DNA of 13,074 nucleotides from contig JBQTIB010000184.1 of NCBI GenBank assembly GCA_052389435.1, forward strand, positions 1 to 13,074, written 5' to 3'. This stretch comes from JBQTKD01 sp052389435 (lineage in GTDB: Bacteria > Actinomycetota > Actinomycetes > Sporichthyales > Sporichthyaceae). Below the pieces are notes generated by a model that was not told where the DNA came from, did no database searches, and worked only from the letters and a program-made list of their open reading frames with translations. Of the stretch, positions 1-7,370 are shown in pieces. The stretch's first letter is position 1. Every line of letters starts with the position of its first letter. The translations under genes and the position numbers were made by a program.

Positions 1-98
1 GCCTTTATTCCGCCGTAGCCCTCGGCGCGTCTCGGTCCCGCCTCCACGACTGACTCCTACGCTGATCCCAGCAGCAACACTGGTATCAGGGGGCACAC

Positions 99-602
99 AT
101 GAGGCAGTTCGTGGCGCGTCGACCGCGCCTGGATCGGGTCGCGCTGAGCGCCGCCGTGGCCGGGTGCACCGGACTCGCACTGCTGCTCCCGACCAGTGCC
201 GACGCAAGCGACTCCGCACCGCGTCTGACGCACAACGTGGCGATCGCGGACTTCCGCTTCGTCCCCGGCAACCTCGGCATCGACGTCGGAGACTCGGTGC
301 GCTGGGTGAACACCGACGCCCACGAACACAACGTGCGGTACGTACGCGGACCCGCCCGGTTCGGCATGACCGGCAAGCACACCCTCGACCGCGGCGAGAA
401 GTACAAGCACACCTTCAACCGCCGCGGCATCTACCTCTACGAGTGCACGATCCACGGCGAGCGCGGCGAGATCCGCGTCGGCCCGAAGCAGACCACCGCC
501 GCCCCCGACGGTCCCGGCTACGACACCGGACCGCTCGAGCCCTACACCCCCCGCCGCCTGCCGCCGACCGCTCCGCCGCCGCGGCCGGACCTGCCCCGCT
601 GA
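99..602 (+). CDS. Secreted cupredoxin-like protein without axial Met
   Basis: 167 aa. The ATG at 99 is preceded by AGGGGG with a 5-nt spacer. An Arg-rich N-terminus and hydrophobic stretch (about residues 14-32) form a signal peptide, with a plausible cleavage site after ADA at 36. Residues 44-128 look like a plastocyanin/azurin-type fold: a strand pattern ending in DAHEHNV supplies His77, and YECTIHGERGEIRV supplies Cys116 and His119, three typical type 1 copper ligands. The Met expected a few residues after the second His is absent; that stretch reads GERGE. The C-terminal 40 residues are Pro/Arg-rich and probably disordered. A small blue-copper electron carrier outside the membrane is the likely role, but copper binding with an altered axial ligand is inferred. 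It is transcribed alone and ends in a strong hairpin shared with the convergent acyl-CoA dehydrogenase gene. Confidence 0.85.
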   Translation: MRQFVARRPRLDRVALSAAVAGCTGLALLLPTSADASDSAPRLTHNVAIADFRFVPGNLGIDVGDSVRWVNTDAHEHNVRYVRGPARFGMTGKHTLDRGEKYKHTFNRRGIYLYECTIHGERGEIRVGPKQTTAAPDGPGYDTGPLEPYTPRRLPPTAPPPRPDLPR

Positions 603-608
603 CGCACC

Positions 609-637
609 GTCGCCCCCGCCAACGAGGCGGGGGCGAC
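609..637. terminator. Bidirectional intrinsic terminator
   Basis: A perfect 12-bp stem (609-620 pairing with 626-637, left arm GTCGCCCCCGCC) closes a 5-nt loop AACGA. It lies 6 bp after the cupredoxin stop and 7 bp before the end of the convergent acyl-CoA dehydrogenase gene. The plus-strand side is followed by a short T-rich stretch (CTCGTTTCT), as is common for high-GC actinobacterial terminators without long U tracts. Confidence 0.8.
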
Positions 638-644
638 CTCGTTT

Positions 645-1790
<1,146 letters not shown>

Positions 1791-1796
1791 GGGCAA

Positions 1797-1802
1797 CCTC
1801 TT
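1797..1802 (-). promoter_or_regulatory. RBS deciding the acyl-CoA dehydrogenase start
   Basis: AAGAGG on the minus strand, 6 nt before the ATG at 1790. The TTG at 1796 would lie directly against this site, so the ATG is preferred. Confidence 0.65.
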
Positions 1803-1843
1803 CCAGACGGGGGTTGGAATCCGACGTTAGCCACGCGGAAGTT

Positions 1844-1858
1844 GTGGGTTGAAACCAC
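1844..1858. promoter_or_regulatory. Imperfect palindrome, candidate operator
   Basis: GTGGGTTGAAACCAC is a 15-bp palindrome around a central base with one mismatched pair. It sits in the divergent spacer between the acyl-CoA dehydrogenase and GAF-LuxR genes. Thirteen of its bases (1846-1858) recur with one change at 10576-10588, upstream of the molybdenum hydroxylase operon. A role as a repressor or activator site is inferred; the bound protein is unknown, although the adjacent GAF-LuxR protein is a candidate. Confidence 0.4.
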
Positions 1859-1880
1859 CCCATTTCGGGGGGATCCGCGG

Positions 1881-1913
1881 TTAACCTGACGCTGCACACT
1901 CATTAACGTGACG
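1881..1913 (+). repeat. Direct repeat with 22-bp period, candidate activator site
   Basis: TTAACCTGACG (1881-1891) and TTAACGTGACG (1903-1913) match at 10 of 11 positions, with starts 22 bp apart, about two helical turns. The left copy is part of the palindrome GGTTAACC (1879-1886). They lie 35 to 67 bp upstream of the GAF-LuxR start. The spacing would put both copies on the same DNA face, as expected for two protomers of a regulator. Function is inferred. Confidence 0.4.
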
Positions 1914-1936
1914 CCCACCACGTTCGGTGCCCAGCT

Positions 1937-1942
1937 GGAGGA
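1937..1942 (+). promoter_or_regulatory. RBS deciding the GAF-LuxR start
   Basis: GGAGGA lies 5 nt before the GTG at 1948. The earlier in-frame GTG at 1927 has no comparable site, so 1948 is the likely start. Confidence 0.75.
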
Positions 1943-1947
1943 CGCCG

Positions 1948-2763
1948 GTGAGTCCCACGCTCGTCGCAAAAGCACTCCGCGAGAGGTTCAGCGAAGGCCT
2001 CCTCGAGGTTCGCGAGGCCACTGGCCTCCCCACGGTGTTCGGTGCCCCCGTTCGCTACGGCGACTTCGGCGAACACCTCGTGATCGACCACGTCCTCGGC
2101 AACCGCACCCAGGCCCTCAACGGTCTGGCCGTGCGCGTGGGTCAGGGACTCGGCGGACTCGCGCTCGCGCACGGGCGCCCGTTCGTGGTCAACGACTACA
2201 AGGCCAATCGGGTCATCTCGCACCAGTACGACTGGGCCGTGGCCGACAAGGAAGGCCTGAAGTCCGTCTGCGCCTTCCCCATCCGCGTGATGGGCCGCGT
2301 GGCCGGAGTTCTGTACGCCGCCGACCGGGACTCTCGTCCCATCGGCGACCGGGCGCTGAAGCAAGCGGAGGTCGTGGTGAGTCGTCTAGCCGTCGACGTG
2401 GCCCGAGCCGTTGCCGAGCCTCGGCAGCTCCCGCCGCTCAGCAACGCCGAGGCGCTGGCTGAGCTGGAGTCGATCGCCGGGCAGTTGGCCGATCTGAATC
2501 TGCGCGACCGTCTGCTGCACGCCCAGCGCAGCCTCGCCGGCGACCCCGCCGACGTTGCCGCCGCCGCGTCCTACTGCCTCGCCCCGCGCGAGGAGCAGTG
2601 CCTGGCCCTGGCCGCCATCGGAGCCACCAACGCGCGCATCGCCGAGGAACTCCAACTCAGCCCGGAGACGGTGAAGACCTACCTGCGCAGCGCGATGCGC
2701 AAGCTCAACGTCACCAACCGAACCGGTGCCATCCACGTGGCACGGAGCGCCGGCCTGATCTGA
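1948..2763 (+). CDS. GAF domain LuxR-family transcriptional regulator
   Basis: 271 aa from the GTG at 1948, chosen for its GGAGGA site 5 nt upstream. Residues about 20-155 have the pattern of a GAF small-molecule or redox sensor domain (conserved stretch GLAVRVGQGLGGLALAHGRP, then a buried strand CAFPIRVMGRVAGVLYAADR). A helical linker (165-205) leads to a C-terminal LuxR/GerE helix-turn-helix (209-271) with the typical LAPREEQ opening and the recognition region ELQLSPETVKTYLRSAMRKL. There is no receiver domain, so control by a ligand bound in the GAF domain is more likely than by phosphorylation. It is divergent from an acyl-CoA dehydrogenase and probably regulates that gene, itself, or both; the ligand is unknown. 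A shared 13-bp element suggests it might also act at the molybdenum hydroxylase promoter, which is speculative. Confidence 0.9.
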   Translation: MSPTLVAKALRERFSEGLLEVREATGLPTVFGAPVRYGDFGEHLVIDHVLGNRTQALNGLAVRVGQGLGGLALAHGRPFVVNDYKANRVISHQYDWAVADKEGLKSVCAFPIRVMGRVAGVLYAADRDSRPIGDRALKQAEVVVSRLAVDVARAVAEPRQLPPLSNAEALAELESIAGQLADLNLRDRLLHAQRSLAGDPADVAAAASYCLAPREEQCLALAAIGATNARIAEELQLSPETVKTYLRSAMRKLNVTNRTGAIHVARSAGLI

Positions 2764-2785
2764 AAGCGACGGAGAACGCAACCGC

Positions 2786-2807
2786 GGCGCGTCCGAAGGG
2801 GCGCGCC
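2786..2807. terminator. Bidirectional intrinsic terminator
   Basis: A 9-bp stem including one G-T wobble (2786-2794 with 2799-2807) closes the 4-nt loop GAAG. It fills the 54-bp gap between the stops of the convergent GAF-LuxR and ferredoxin reductase-like genes. No long T tract follows; the tail on the plus strand is ACGGCTTTGC. Confidence 0.65.
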
Positions 2808-2817
2808 ACGGCTTTGC

Positions 2818-4050
2818 TCAGGCCGGAAGCAGTTCCTCCAACGGCACGTTCGCATCGACCAACCGCGCGCGGTCGATCGGCCGGCGCGCCCGAACCAGGG
2901 CCTGAATCGCGGCGCCGACCTCGCCGACGTTGACGTTCATGCCCGCCAGGACTCGACCCTCGTCGTCGAGCCAGAACGCGATGAACTCGCGCCGGTCCCG
3001 GTCCCCGCGGTAGACCACTTCGGCGAAGCGGCCCGGCTCGAACCACCCGGACACCTCCAGCCGCAGGTCGTACTGGTCGGAGTAGAAGTAGGGCACCCGG
3101 TCGTAGGGCGCGCCCTTGCCCAGCATCGACAGCCCCGCGGCGGTCCCGCCGTTCACCGCGTTCGACCAGTGCTCGAGACGGATCGGCCGGTCGTAGAGCG
3201 GATGGTCGGCCCGCATGCACGCACCGGCGGCGTAGATGTCCTCGTCGCGCGTGGTCTGCAGTTCGGCGGTAACGCGGATCCCGTCCGCCACCTCCAGCCC
3301 GCAGGCCTGGGCCAGTTCGGTCGCGGGGCTGATCCCCACGCCGATGACCACGGCGTCCGCGGCAATCTTGTCCCCGCTGCGCGTCACCACCACGGGCCCG
3401 GGCAGGACCTCCTGCAGCCCCACGCCGAGCCGAACGTCGACGCCGTGGTCGCGGTGCAGGTCGGCGAACATCGCGCCCACCTCCGGACCGAACCTGCGGT
3501 TCAGCGAGGCCGAATCCGGCGAGATCAACGTGACCTCGCAGCCACGGTGGCGGGCCGCTGCGGCAACCTCGAGGCCCACCCATCCGCCGCCGAGCACGAC
3601 GACGCGACCGCCGCGGGCGAGCACCTCCCGCAGACGCTCGAAGTCCTCGAGTTTGCGCATGTAGAACACGCCGTCGTGGTCGGTGTTCGGAATGCGCCGA
3701 ACCACCGATCCCGTGGCGAGAAGCAACTTGTCGTAGTGCTGTCGCGAGCCGTCGGTCATTCCCAATTCGTGTACACGGCGGTGAATCGCCATGACTCCAA
3801 GACCGACGCGCAGATCGACGTCGTGGCTGGAGTACCAGTCCTCGTCGTGGACGTAGATCGTGTCCTGCGCCGCGGTGCCCTTCAGATAGCCCTTCGACAG
3901 CGGCAGCCGCTCGTAGGGACGGTGGGCTTCCTGACCGATGAGAACGACCCCGCCGTCGAAGCCCGCATCGCGCAGCGATTCGGCGGCTTTGGCACCCGCC
4001 AGCGATGCGCCGACGATGACGAAGGTCCGCTGCCGGGGCATGTGCTCCAT
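2818..4050 (-). CDS. FAD/NAD(P)-dependent ferredoxin reductase-like oxidoreductase
   Basis: 410 aa, matching the length of rhodocoxin/putidaredoxin reductase-type flavoproteins, which move electrons from NAD(P)H to a small iron-sulfur protein. The N-terminal FAD motif is GASLAG (14-19) followed by Glu24 and RPYERLPLSKGYLKG. The second Rossmann motif GGGWVGLE (154-161) binds NAD(P). The C-terminal reductase domain begins near 325. The normally conserved GD of the DIYAAGD motif is GA here (Ala277), removing an Asp that usually contacts the FAD ribityl chain. The start is placed at the ATG at 4050; ATG 4041, nine bases downstream, is an alternative just after a GATAAT sequence. No ferredoxin gene is adjacent; its partner could be a Rieske protein of the nearby operon, but this is only inference. 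Confidence 0.88.
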   Translation of the reverse strand: MEHMPRQRTFVIVGASLAGAKAAESLRDAGFDGGVVLIGQEAHRPYERLPLSKGYLKGTAAQDTIYVHDEDWYSSHDVDLRVGLGVMAIHRRVHELGMTDGSRQHYDKLLLATGSVVRRIPNTDHDGVFYMRKLEDFERLREVLARGGRVVVLGGGWVGLEVAAAARHRGCEVTLISPDSASLNRRFGPEVGAMFADLHRDHGVDVRLGVGLQEVLPGPVVVTRSGDKIAADAVVIGVGISPATELAQACGLEVADGIRVTAELQTTRDEDIYAAGACMRADHPLYDRPIRLEHWSNAVNGGTAAGLSMLGKGAPYDRVPYFYSDQYDLRLEVSGWFEPGRFAEVVYRGDRDRREFIAFWLDDEGRVLAGMNVNVGEVGAAIQALVRARRPIDRARLVDANVPLEELLPA

Positions 4051-4056
4051 ATTATC
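4051..4056 (-). promoter_or_regulatory. Possible -10 box of the reductase gene
   Basis: GATAAT on the minus strand resembles a sigma-70-type -10 element in an otherwise GC-rich spacer. Transcription starting about 7 nt further would give a very short or absent leader, which would favour ATG 4041 as start. No clear -35 is seen, so this is tentative. Confidence 0.3.
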
Positions 4057-4178
4057 TTCGCCACATTCGACGCTGCGCGATCGCCTTTCGCCGGCGACCG
4101 CCGCCGTGGGGGATCGTTTCGCGGCGCTTTGCGGACTAGCCTCTGTTGAGCGAAGTTTCGAGCCTTTATCACAGGGCA

Positions 4179-4194
4179 GTGCCGGACTCGGCAC
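4179..4194 (+). other. Small hairpin in the leader of the glycine-rich gene
   Basis: GTGCCG and CGGCAC pair as a perfect 6-bp stem around GACT, about 35 bp before the glycine-rich protein start. I see no further riboswitch-like structure in this 178-bp divergent spacer (4051-4228), and the hairpin may be incidental. Confidence 0.3.
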
Positions 4195-4228
4195 AGCTTG
4201 ACGCAAGGGCAGCGAAAGGCAGTGGGCG

Positions 4229-5377
4229 ATGTCCGCACTTACTTCCACTCACCACCGTCGCCGCAGGGCGAGTTGGCGCTACGCCGCGAAGGCCGCCGTG
4301 GTGACGTCCACCGGTGCGGCCGCCTCCCTCGTCCTGGCCGGCCTGGCGACGCCCGCGGCGGCCGCCTCGGTGCCGGGAAACTGCGCCGTCCTCGTCCCGT
4401 TCGACAGCGTTACCTGCGTCTACGGCGATCCCTCGGTCTCCACCTACGCGCTTCGCGTGCCGGTAGGGGTTACAGAGGTGCACATCGAGGCTCTCGGCGG
4501 GAGCGGGGGCGCCGGAGGGGCGTTCGACTCCGGACGGCCGGTTCTCGCGGGGGCCTACGGCGGGTTGGTCTCGGCGAACTTCCCCGTCGCCGCCGGTGAC
4601 GTTCTGCGCATCCTGGTCGGCGGTCGAGGTGCAGACGCGAATGGCTCGAAGCCGGGGCCCGGTGGCCTCAACGGAGGCGCCAAGGGAGGCGCCGGAGCAC
4701 TCGGCGGCGGAGGCGGCGGCGGGGCCTCCAGCGTGCGGCTCAGCGGGCAGTTCAACGTCAAGGACCACGATCCGCGCATCCTGGTCGCGGGCGGCGGCGG
4801 AGGTTCCGGCGGCGCCATGCCCGGGGCCGCGGTGTCGTCGGCCCGTGGTGGCGCCGGCGGCGGCGAAATCGGCGGCAACGGCGGGGGCGACGAAGTCGGC
4901 AGGGGCGGAGTCGGCGCGACGGGCCCCTCGGGCGGCGCCGGACTGCAAAGGCTCACCGGTCAGGACGGTCACAGCGGAGACAACGCCGACCGCGGCGGCA
5001 ACGGGGGCGCGGGCGGTTACGGCGCCTACGGCACCGCGGAGCCCCTCAAGCTCAAGCAGGGCGGGACCTGGCCCACCGGCCCGGTGGGCGCCGGCGGCGG
5101 GGGCGGCGGCTGGGGTGGTGGCGGCGGCGGCGCGGCCGGTCCCGTGGTCGGCGGCGGCGGCGGGGGGGGCAGCGGTTTCGTTGCGACCTCCGCCCTGGCG
5201 CCGAGCGTGGCCCGCCTCGGCTCGGCCCAACTGTCGAACGGCGGCAACGACCGCGGCGGCGACGGTCGCGTGGTCGTCACCTACCGCCTGCCGGCCGAGA
5301 GCCCCCAGGGGGCGCAGAGCGCCGCCGACCATGCGGGAGCGGTCGCGGCGACGACCAACGAGCGCAAACACCCCTGA
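4229..5377 (+). CDS. Secreted glycine-rich surface protein
   Basis: 382 aa. A positively charged N-terminus (HHRRRR) and a hydrophobic stretch give a Sec signal peptide, with likely cleavage after ATPAAAA near residue 46. Two cysteines (52, 63) may form a disulfide. A beta segment (YALRVPVGVTEVHIEALG) opens a long Gly-rich region from about residue 90 to 330, with many GG, GGG and GAGG runs separated by short hydrophobic strands such as VLRILVGG and PRILVAGGGG. The end (GDGRVVVTY) is typical of bacterial glycine-rich domains. This architecture resembles the Gly_rich families found in secreted bacterial proteins and animal ALK/LTK ectodomains, not mycobacterial PE-PGRS, since no PE domain is present. 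The function is unknown; a surface or matrix role is plausible. The Shine-Dalgarno region is weak (AAAGG, poorly spaced). Confidence 0.85.
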   Translation: MSALTSTHHRRRRASWRYAAKAAVVTSTGAAASLVLAGLATPAAAASVPGNCAVLVPFDSVTCVYGDPSVSTYALRVPVGVTEVHIEALGGSGGAGGAFDSGRPVLAGAYGGLVSANFPVAAGDVLRILVGGRGADANGSKPGPGGLNGGAKGGAGALGGGGGGGASSVRLSGQFNVKDHDPRILVAGGGGGSGGAMPGAAVSSARGGAGGGEIGGNGGGDEVGRGGVGATGPSGGAGLQRLTGQDGHSGDNADRGGNGGAGGYGAYGTAEPLKLKQGGTWPTGPVGAGGGGGGWGGGGGGAAGPVVGGGGGGGSGFVATSALAPSVARLGSAQLSNGGNDRGGDGRVVVTYRLPAESPQGAQSAADHAGAVAATTNERKHP

Positions 5378-5383
5378 CCTGCC

Positions 5384-5418
5384 GGAGGGCGCGGTCCGCG
5401 ATGCGGACGGCGCCCTCC
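5384..5418. terminator. Strong bidirectional terminator
   Basis: A 9-bp outer stem (5384-5392 with 5410-5418) and a 6-bp inner stem (5394-5399 with 5403-5408) are separated by one G-G mismatch and closed by the loop GAT. The tail on the plus strand is CAGTCTTTCT. It lies between the convergent stops of the glycine-rich gene and the last gene of the Rieske/molybdenum hydroxylase operon. Confidence 0.8.
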
Positions 5419-5437
5419 CAGTCTTTCTGACGGACAG

Positions 5438-5875
5438 TCAGGCCTTGTAGATCTTGCCCTTCTCCACCACGATCTTCTCCGGGTTCATCGGGCGCCTGGC
5501 CGGGCCCTTGATGACCTTCCCGTCGTCGATCGAGAAGACCCCGTTGTGGCACTCGCAGACCATCTGCCCCTTGGTCTCGAAGTTGGTGATGGGGCAGTTC
5601 GCGTGGGTGCAGGTGGCGTGGAAGGCCTTGAACTGTCCCTTCTTCGGCTGGGTCACGATCAACGTGTCCTTCTCGAAGTACTTCCCGCTGCCGACCGGGA
5701 TGTCCTTCACGTCGGCGACCGGCTTCTTCTTGCCCTTGGGGGGCTTGGGCTTGGCCTGCGCGGTGCCCGGCACCGCGAGCAGCGGAAGGCTCGCCGCCGC
5801 TGCGACGGCGGCGCCGCGGAGCACCGTCCGGCGAGCGGGGTCGAGTCCTTCGGGCGTAGCTGAACTTTCGGACAT
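5438..5875 (-). CDS. Tat-exported Rieske [2Fe-2S] protein, compact form
   Basis: 145 aa. The ATG at 5875 has GGAAGGA about 8 nt upstream. A twin-arginine signal (ARRTVLRG, Arg15-Arg16) and hydrophobic stretch end in GTAQA, with likely cleavage after residue 41; folded cofactor proteins typically use Tat. A Lys/Pro-rich stretch (42-52) follows. The Rieske motifs are CTHANC (89-94) and CECH (107-110): ligands Cys89, His91, Cys107, His110, with Cys94 and Cys109 placed for the disulfide found in bc1-type, high-potential Rieske domains. No oxygenase catalytic domain is attached, so this is an electron carrier. It is the last gene of the operon and is paralogous to the Rieske protein at 6494-7246 (shared CTHANC and VVTQP/IVTQP regions). 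Its inferred role is electron transfer for the operon's molybdenum hydroxylase. Confidence 0.93.
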   Translation of the reverse strand: MSESSATPEGLDPARRTVLRGAAVAAAASLPLLAVPGTAQAKPKPPKGKKKPVADVKDIPVGSGKYFEKDTLIVTQPKKGQFKAFHATCTHANCPITNFETKGQMVCECHNGVFSIDDGKVIKGPARRPMNPEKIVVEKGKIYKA

Positions 5876-5946
5876 TCCAGCGTTCCTTCCAGTGCGAGGA
5901 AGATCTACGGCGGGACCGGCGTCAGTCCGTTCGGAGGAGGTCGACC

Positions 5947-6447
5947 TCAGGGCGCGGCCGACTCTCTGCGTTGATCGTTGGAGTTCTCGATGAACTCCTT
6001 CCAGTGCGACTCCGAACCCGTGTGCCCGGCGAGGTAGGAGTACACGAGCGTGGTGACGGACAACGCCACCACCACCGCGGCCAATGCCAGCACCGCCGCC
6101 GGCGCCTTGGTTCGCATGGGTTGGACGGCCCACACGAGCAACGACGCCACCGTCGTCGCCAACATGACCCACACCAGGGTGCGGCCGAGGGACTCGTGGT
6201 CGAACTTCGGAGTCTGCTCGTCGCCGAGTTCCCGGTACCGGTCCATCAGGTCCTCGCCGGCCCGCAGGGTGACGAAGGCCATGGCCAGCAGTCCGATGTT
6301 CCCCAGGGCCAGGAGTCCGGCGAACTTCTCCCGCCAGGCCTTGCGCAGCACCACGGCGATAGTCGCTGTCGCACCGATCGGGATCAACACGACCGCGAAG
6401 TGCGACACCAGGATGTGCGTCGGCAGACCCGTGAAGGTGTCGAACAC
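5947..6447 (-). CDS. DUF2231-like four-helix membrane protein
   Basis: 166 aa from GTG 6447, selected because GAGGAG lies 7 nt upstream; a TTG at 6462 overlaps that site. The opening FTGLPTHILVSHFAVVLIP matches the conserved start of DUF2231 membrane proteins. Four hydrophobic segments are visible at about 12-34, 42-62, 90-108 and 115-138. Histidines occur at helix edges or inside helix 1 (His11, His16), before helix 3 (His84) and after helix 4 (His142, in AGHTG, and His148). From memory, actinobacterial DUF2231 domains occur fused or next to Rieske domains, which fits its place between two Rieske genes here. The family function is not established; a membrane electron-transfer or anchoring role, possibly with b-type heme, is my inference. 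The 46-bp and 71-bp gaps to its neighbours fit one transcript. Confidence 0.8.
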   Translation of the reverse strand: MFDTFTGLPTHILVSHFAVVLIPIGATATIAVVLRKAWREKFAGLLALGNIGLLAMAFVTLRAGEDLMDRYRELGDEQTPKFDHESLGRTLVWVMLATTVASLLVWAVQPMRTKAPAAVLALAAVVVALSVTTLVYSYLAGHTGSESHWKEFIENSNDQRRESAAP

Positions 6448-6454
6448 TGACAGG

Positions 6455-6460
6455 CTCCTC
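6455..6460 (-). promoter_or_regulatory. RBS deciding the DUF2231 protein start
   Basis: GAGGAG on the minus strand lies 7 nt before the GTG at 6447. It overlaps the upstream in-frame TTG at 6462, which therefore is unlikely to be the start. Confidence 0.7.
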
Positions 6461-6493
6461 AAGTTCGAAGTGCGGATGGAATCGGGGTCGCGG

Positions 6494-7246
6494 TCAGGTG
6501 AGGTAGAGCGTGCCGTCGGCTTCGGTGACCGTCTTGGGGTTCAGCGGCCTGCGGGCCACCGACGGCCGCTTCACCGAGCCGTCGGCGATGGAGAACTTCG
6601 CGGAGTGGCAGGGGCAGTGGATGGAGCCGTCCCTGACTTCGTCGACGAGACAGTTCGCGTGGGTGCACAGGGCGTCGAATGCCTTGTACTGACCCGCCGT
6701 GGGCTGGGTGACCACCACGCGCTTGTCCTTGTAGATCGCGCCGCCGCCCACCGGGATCTTGTTGGCGGGCCCGAGCGCGGTTCCCGCCGGCTTGGGCGCC
6801 TTGGCCGCCTTGGCTGGCTTCTTGGCCGGCTTGGCCGCATCCGCTGTCTCGGCCGCCTCGGCCGACTTCGCGGACTTGGCCGCCTTCGTGGACTTGGCGG
6901 TCTTGGCCGTTGGTGTCGTCTCGGTCGCCTTGGCAGACGTGCCCGACTTCGCGGACTTGGCCGTTTCCGTCGTCTCGGCCGCCTTGGCCGACGTAGTCGT
7001 CTTGGGCGACTTGGCCTTGGCGGCCGCCTTGCTCGGTGCGGCGGACGGGGCAGATTCGGCCGGGGCGGCCGTTTCGACCGGGGCGCTCTGTACGGCGACG
7101 TCGCTCTCGGCCGCAGTGGCCGAGGTGAGCTCGTAGGTGCCTTCGCCGAGGCGGGACAACCCTGCACCGGCCCCCACCGCGCCGAGCACCACGATGCCCC
7201 GCAGGAGGGTACGCCGGGTGGCGTCGGGTCCGTCGGGTTCGCTCAA
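6494..7246 (-). CDS. Tat-exported Rieske protein with long Ala/Lys-rich linker
   Basis: 250 aa from a TTG at 7246, supported by GGAAGGA 7 nt upstream. The twin-arginine motif TRRTLLRG (Arg11-Arg12) precedes a hydrophobic stretch (17-30); cleavage is uncertain (an ATA at 43-45), so it may stay anchored. Residues about 44-158 are an Ala/Lys/Thr/Ser/Glu linker with repeated AKSAK, AKTAK and AKAAK units, resembling histone H1-type tails. The C-terminal Rieske domain has CTHANC (194-199) and CPCH (211-214): ligands Cys194, His196, Cys211, His214, with Cys199 and Cys213 for the disulfide. The domain is close to that of the Rieske gene at 5438-5875. The linker may tether the cluster through the cell wall or let it swing between partners; this is inferred. 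A palindrome separates it from the upstream enzyme genes. Confidence 0.93.
   Translation of the reverse strand: MSEPDGPDATRRTLLRGIVVLGAVGAGAGLSRLGEGTYELTSATAAESDVAVQSAPVETAAPAESAPSAAPSKAAAKAKSPKTTTSAKAAETTETAKSAKSGTSAKATETTPTAKTAKSTKAAKSAKSAEAAETADAAKPAKKPAKAAKAPKPAGTALGPANKIPVGGGAIYKDKRVVVTQPTAGQYKAFDALCTHANCLVDEVRDGSIHCPCHSAKFSIADGSVKRPSVARRPLNPKTVTEADGTLYLT
6775..7060 (-). repeat. Degenerate repeat encoding the Ala/Lys linker
   Basis: On the plus strand the bases repeat short units such as TTGGCCG, GACTTGGC and CTCGGCCGCC with irregular 9 to 15 bp spacing. Read on the minus strand they encode AK-rich 3 to 5-residue units of the Rieske linker. Such tracts change length readily, so linker length may differ between strains. 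Confidence 0.65.
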
Positions 7247-7320
7247 CGTTGTGTCCTTCCGATTGCGGGCGTCGGGATGGATCGCCGACGCACAAGTGGA
7301 TCACCGTGTCGGGTGAGAAC

Positions 7321-7352
7321 CGAGGGCCCGACCGCATGCGGTCGGGCCCTCG
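7321..7352 (-). terminator. Perfect 32-bp palindrome inside the operon, probable terminator or attenuator
   Basis: Bases 7321-7336 are exactly complementary to 7337-7352 (left arm CGAGGGCCCGACCGCA). The palindrome lies 18 bp after the stop of the iron-sulfur subunit and 74 bp before the Rieske start. On the minus strand it is followed by GTTCTCACC. It could end most enzyme transcripts and lower Rieske expression, or protect the 3' end of the enzyme mRNA. A separate promoter for the Rieske genes in 7247-7320 is possible, but I see no clear one. Confidence 0.65.
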
Positions 7353-7370
7353 TGTCGCGCCAAGCGAGAT

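Noticed and set aside
4051..4248. N-terminal extension of the ferredoxin reductase-like ORF
   Set aside because: The FAD motif should lie close to the N-terminus, and the extension has no family resemblance and overlaps the start of the glycine-rich gene.
4500..5290. PE-PGRS protein or CRISPR-like repeat array
   Set aside because: The repeats are Gly codon runs inside one reading frame, with no PE domain and no regular repeat-spacer pattern.
5876..6172. N-terminal extension of the compact Rieske ORF
   Set aside because: It would overlap the DUF2231 gene and bury the Tat signal; the ATG at 5875 has a good ribosome binding site.
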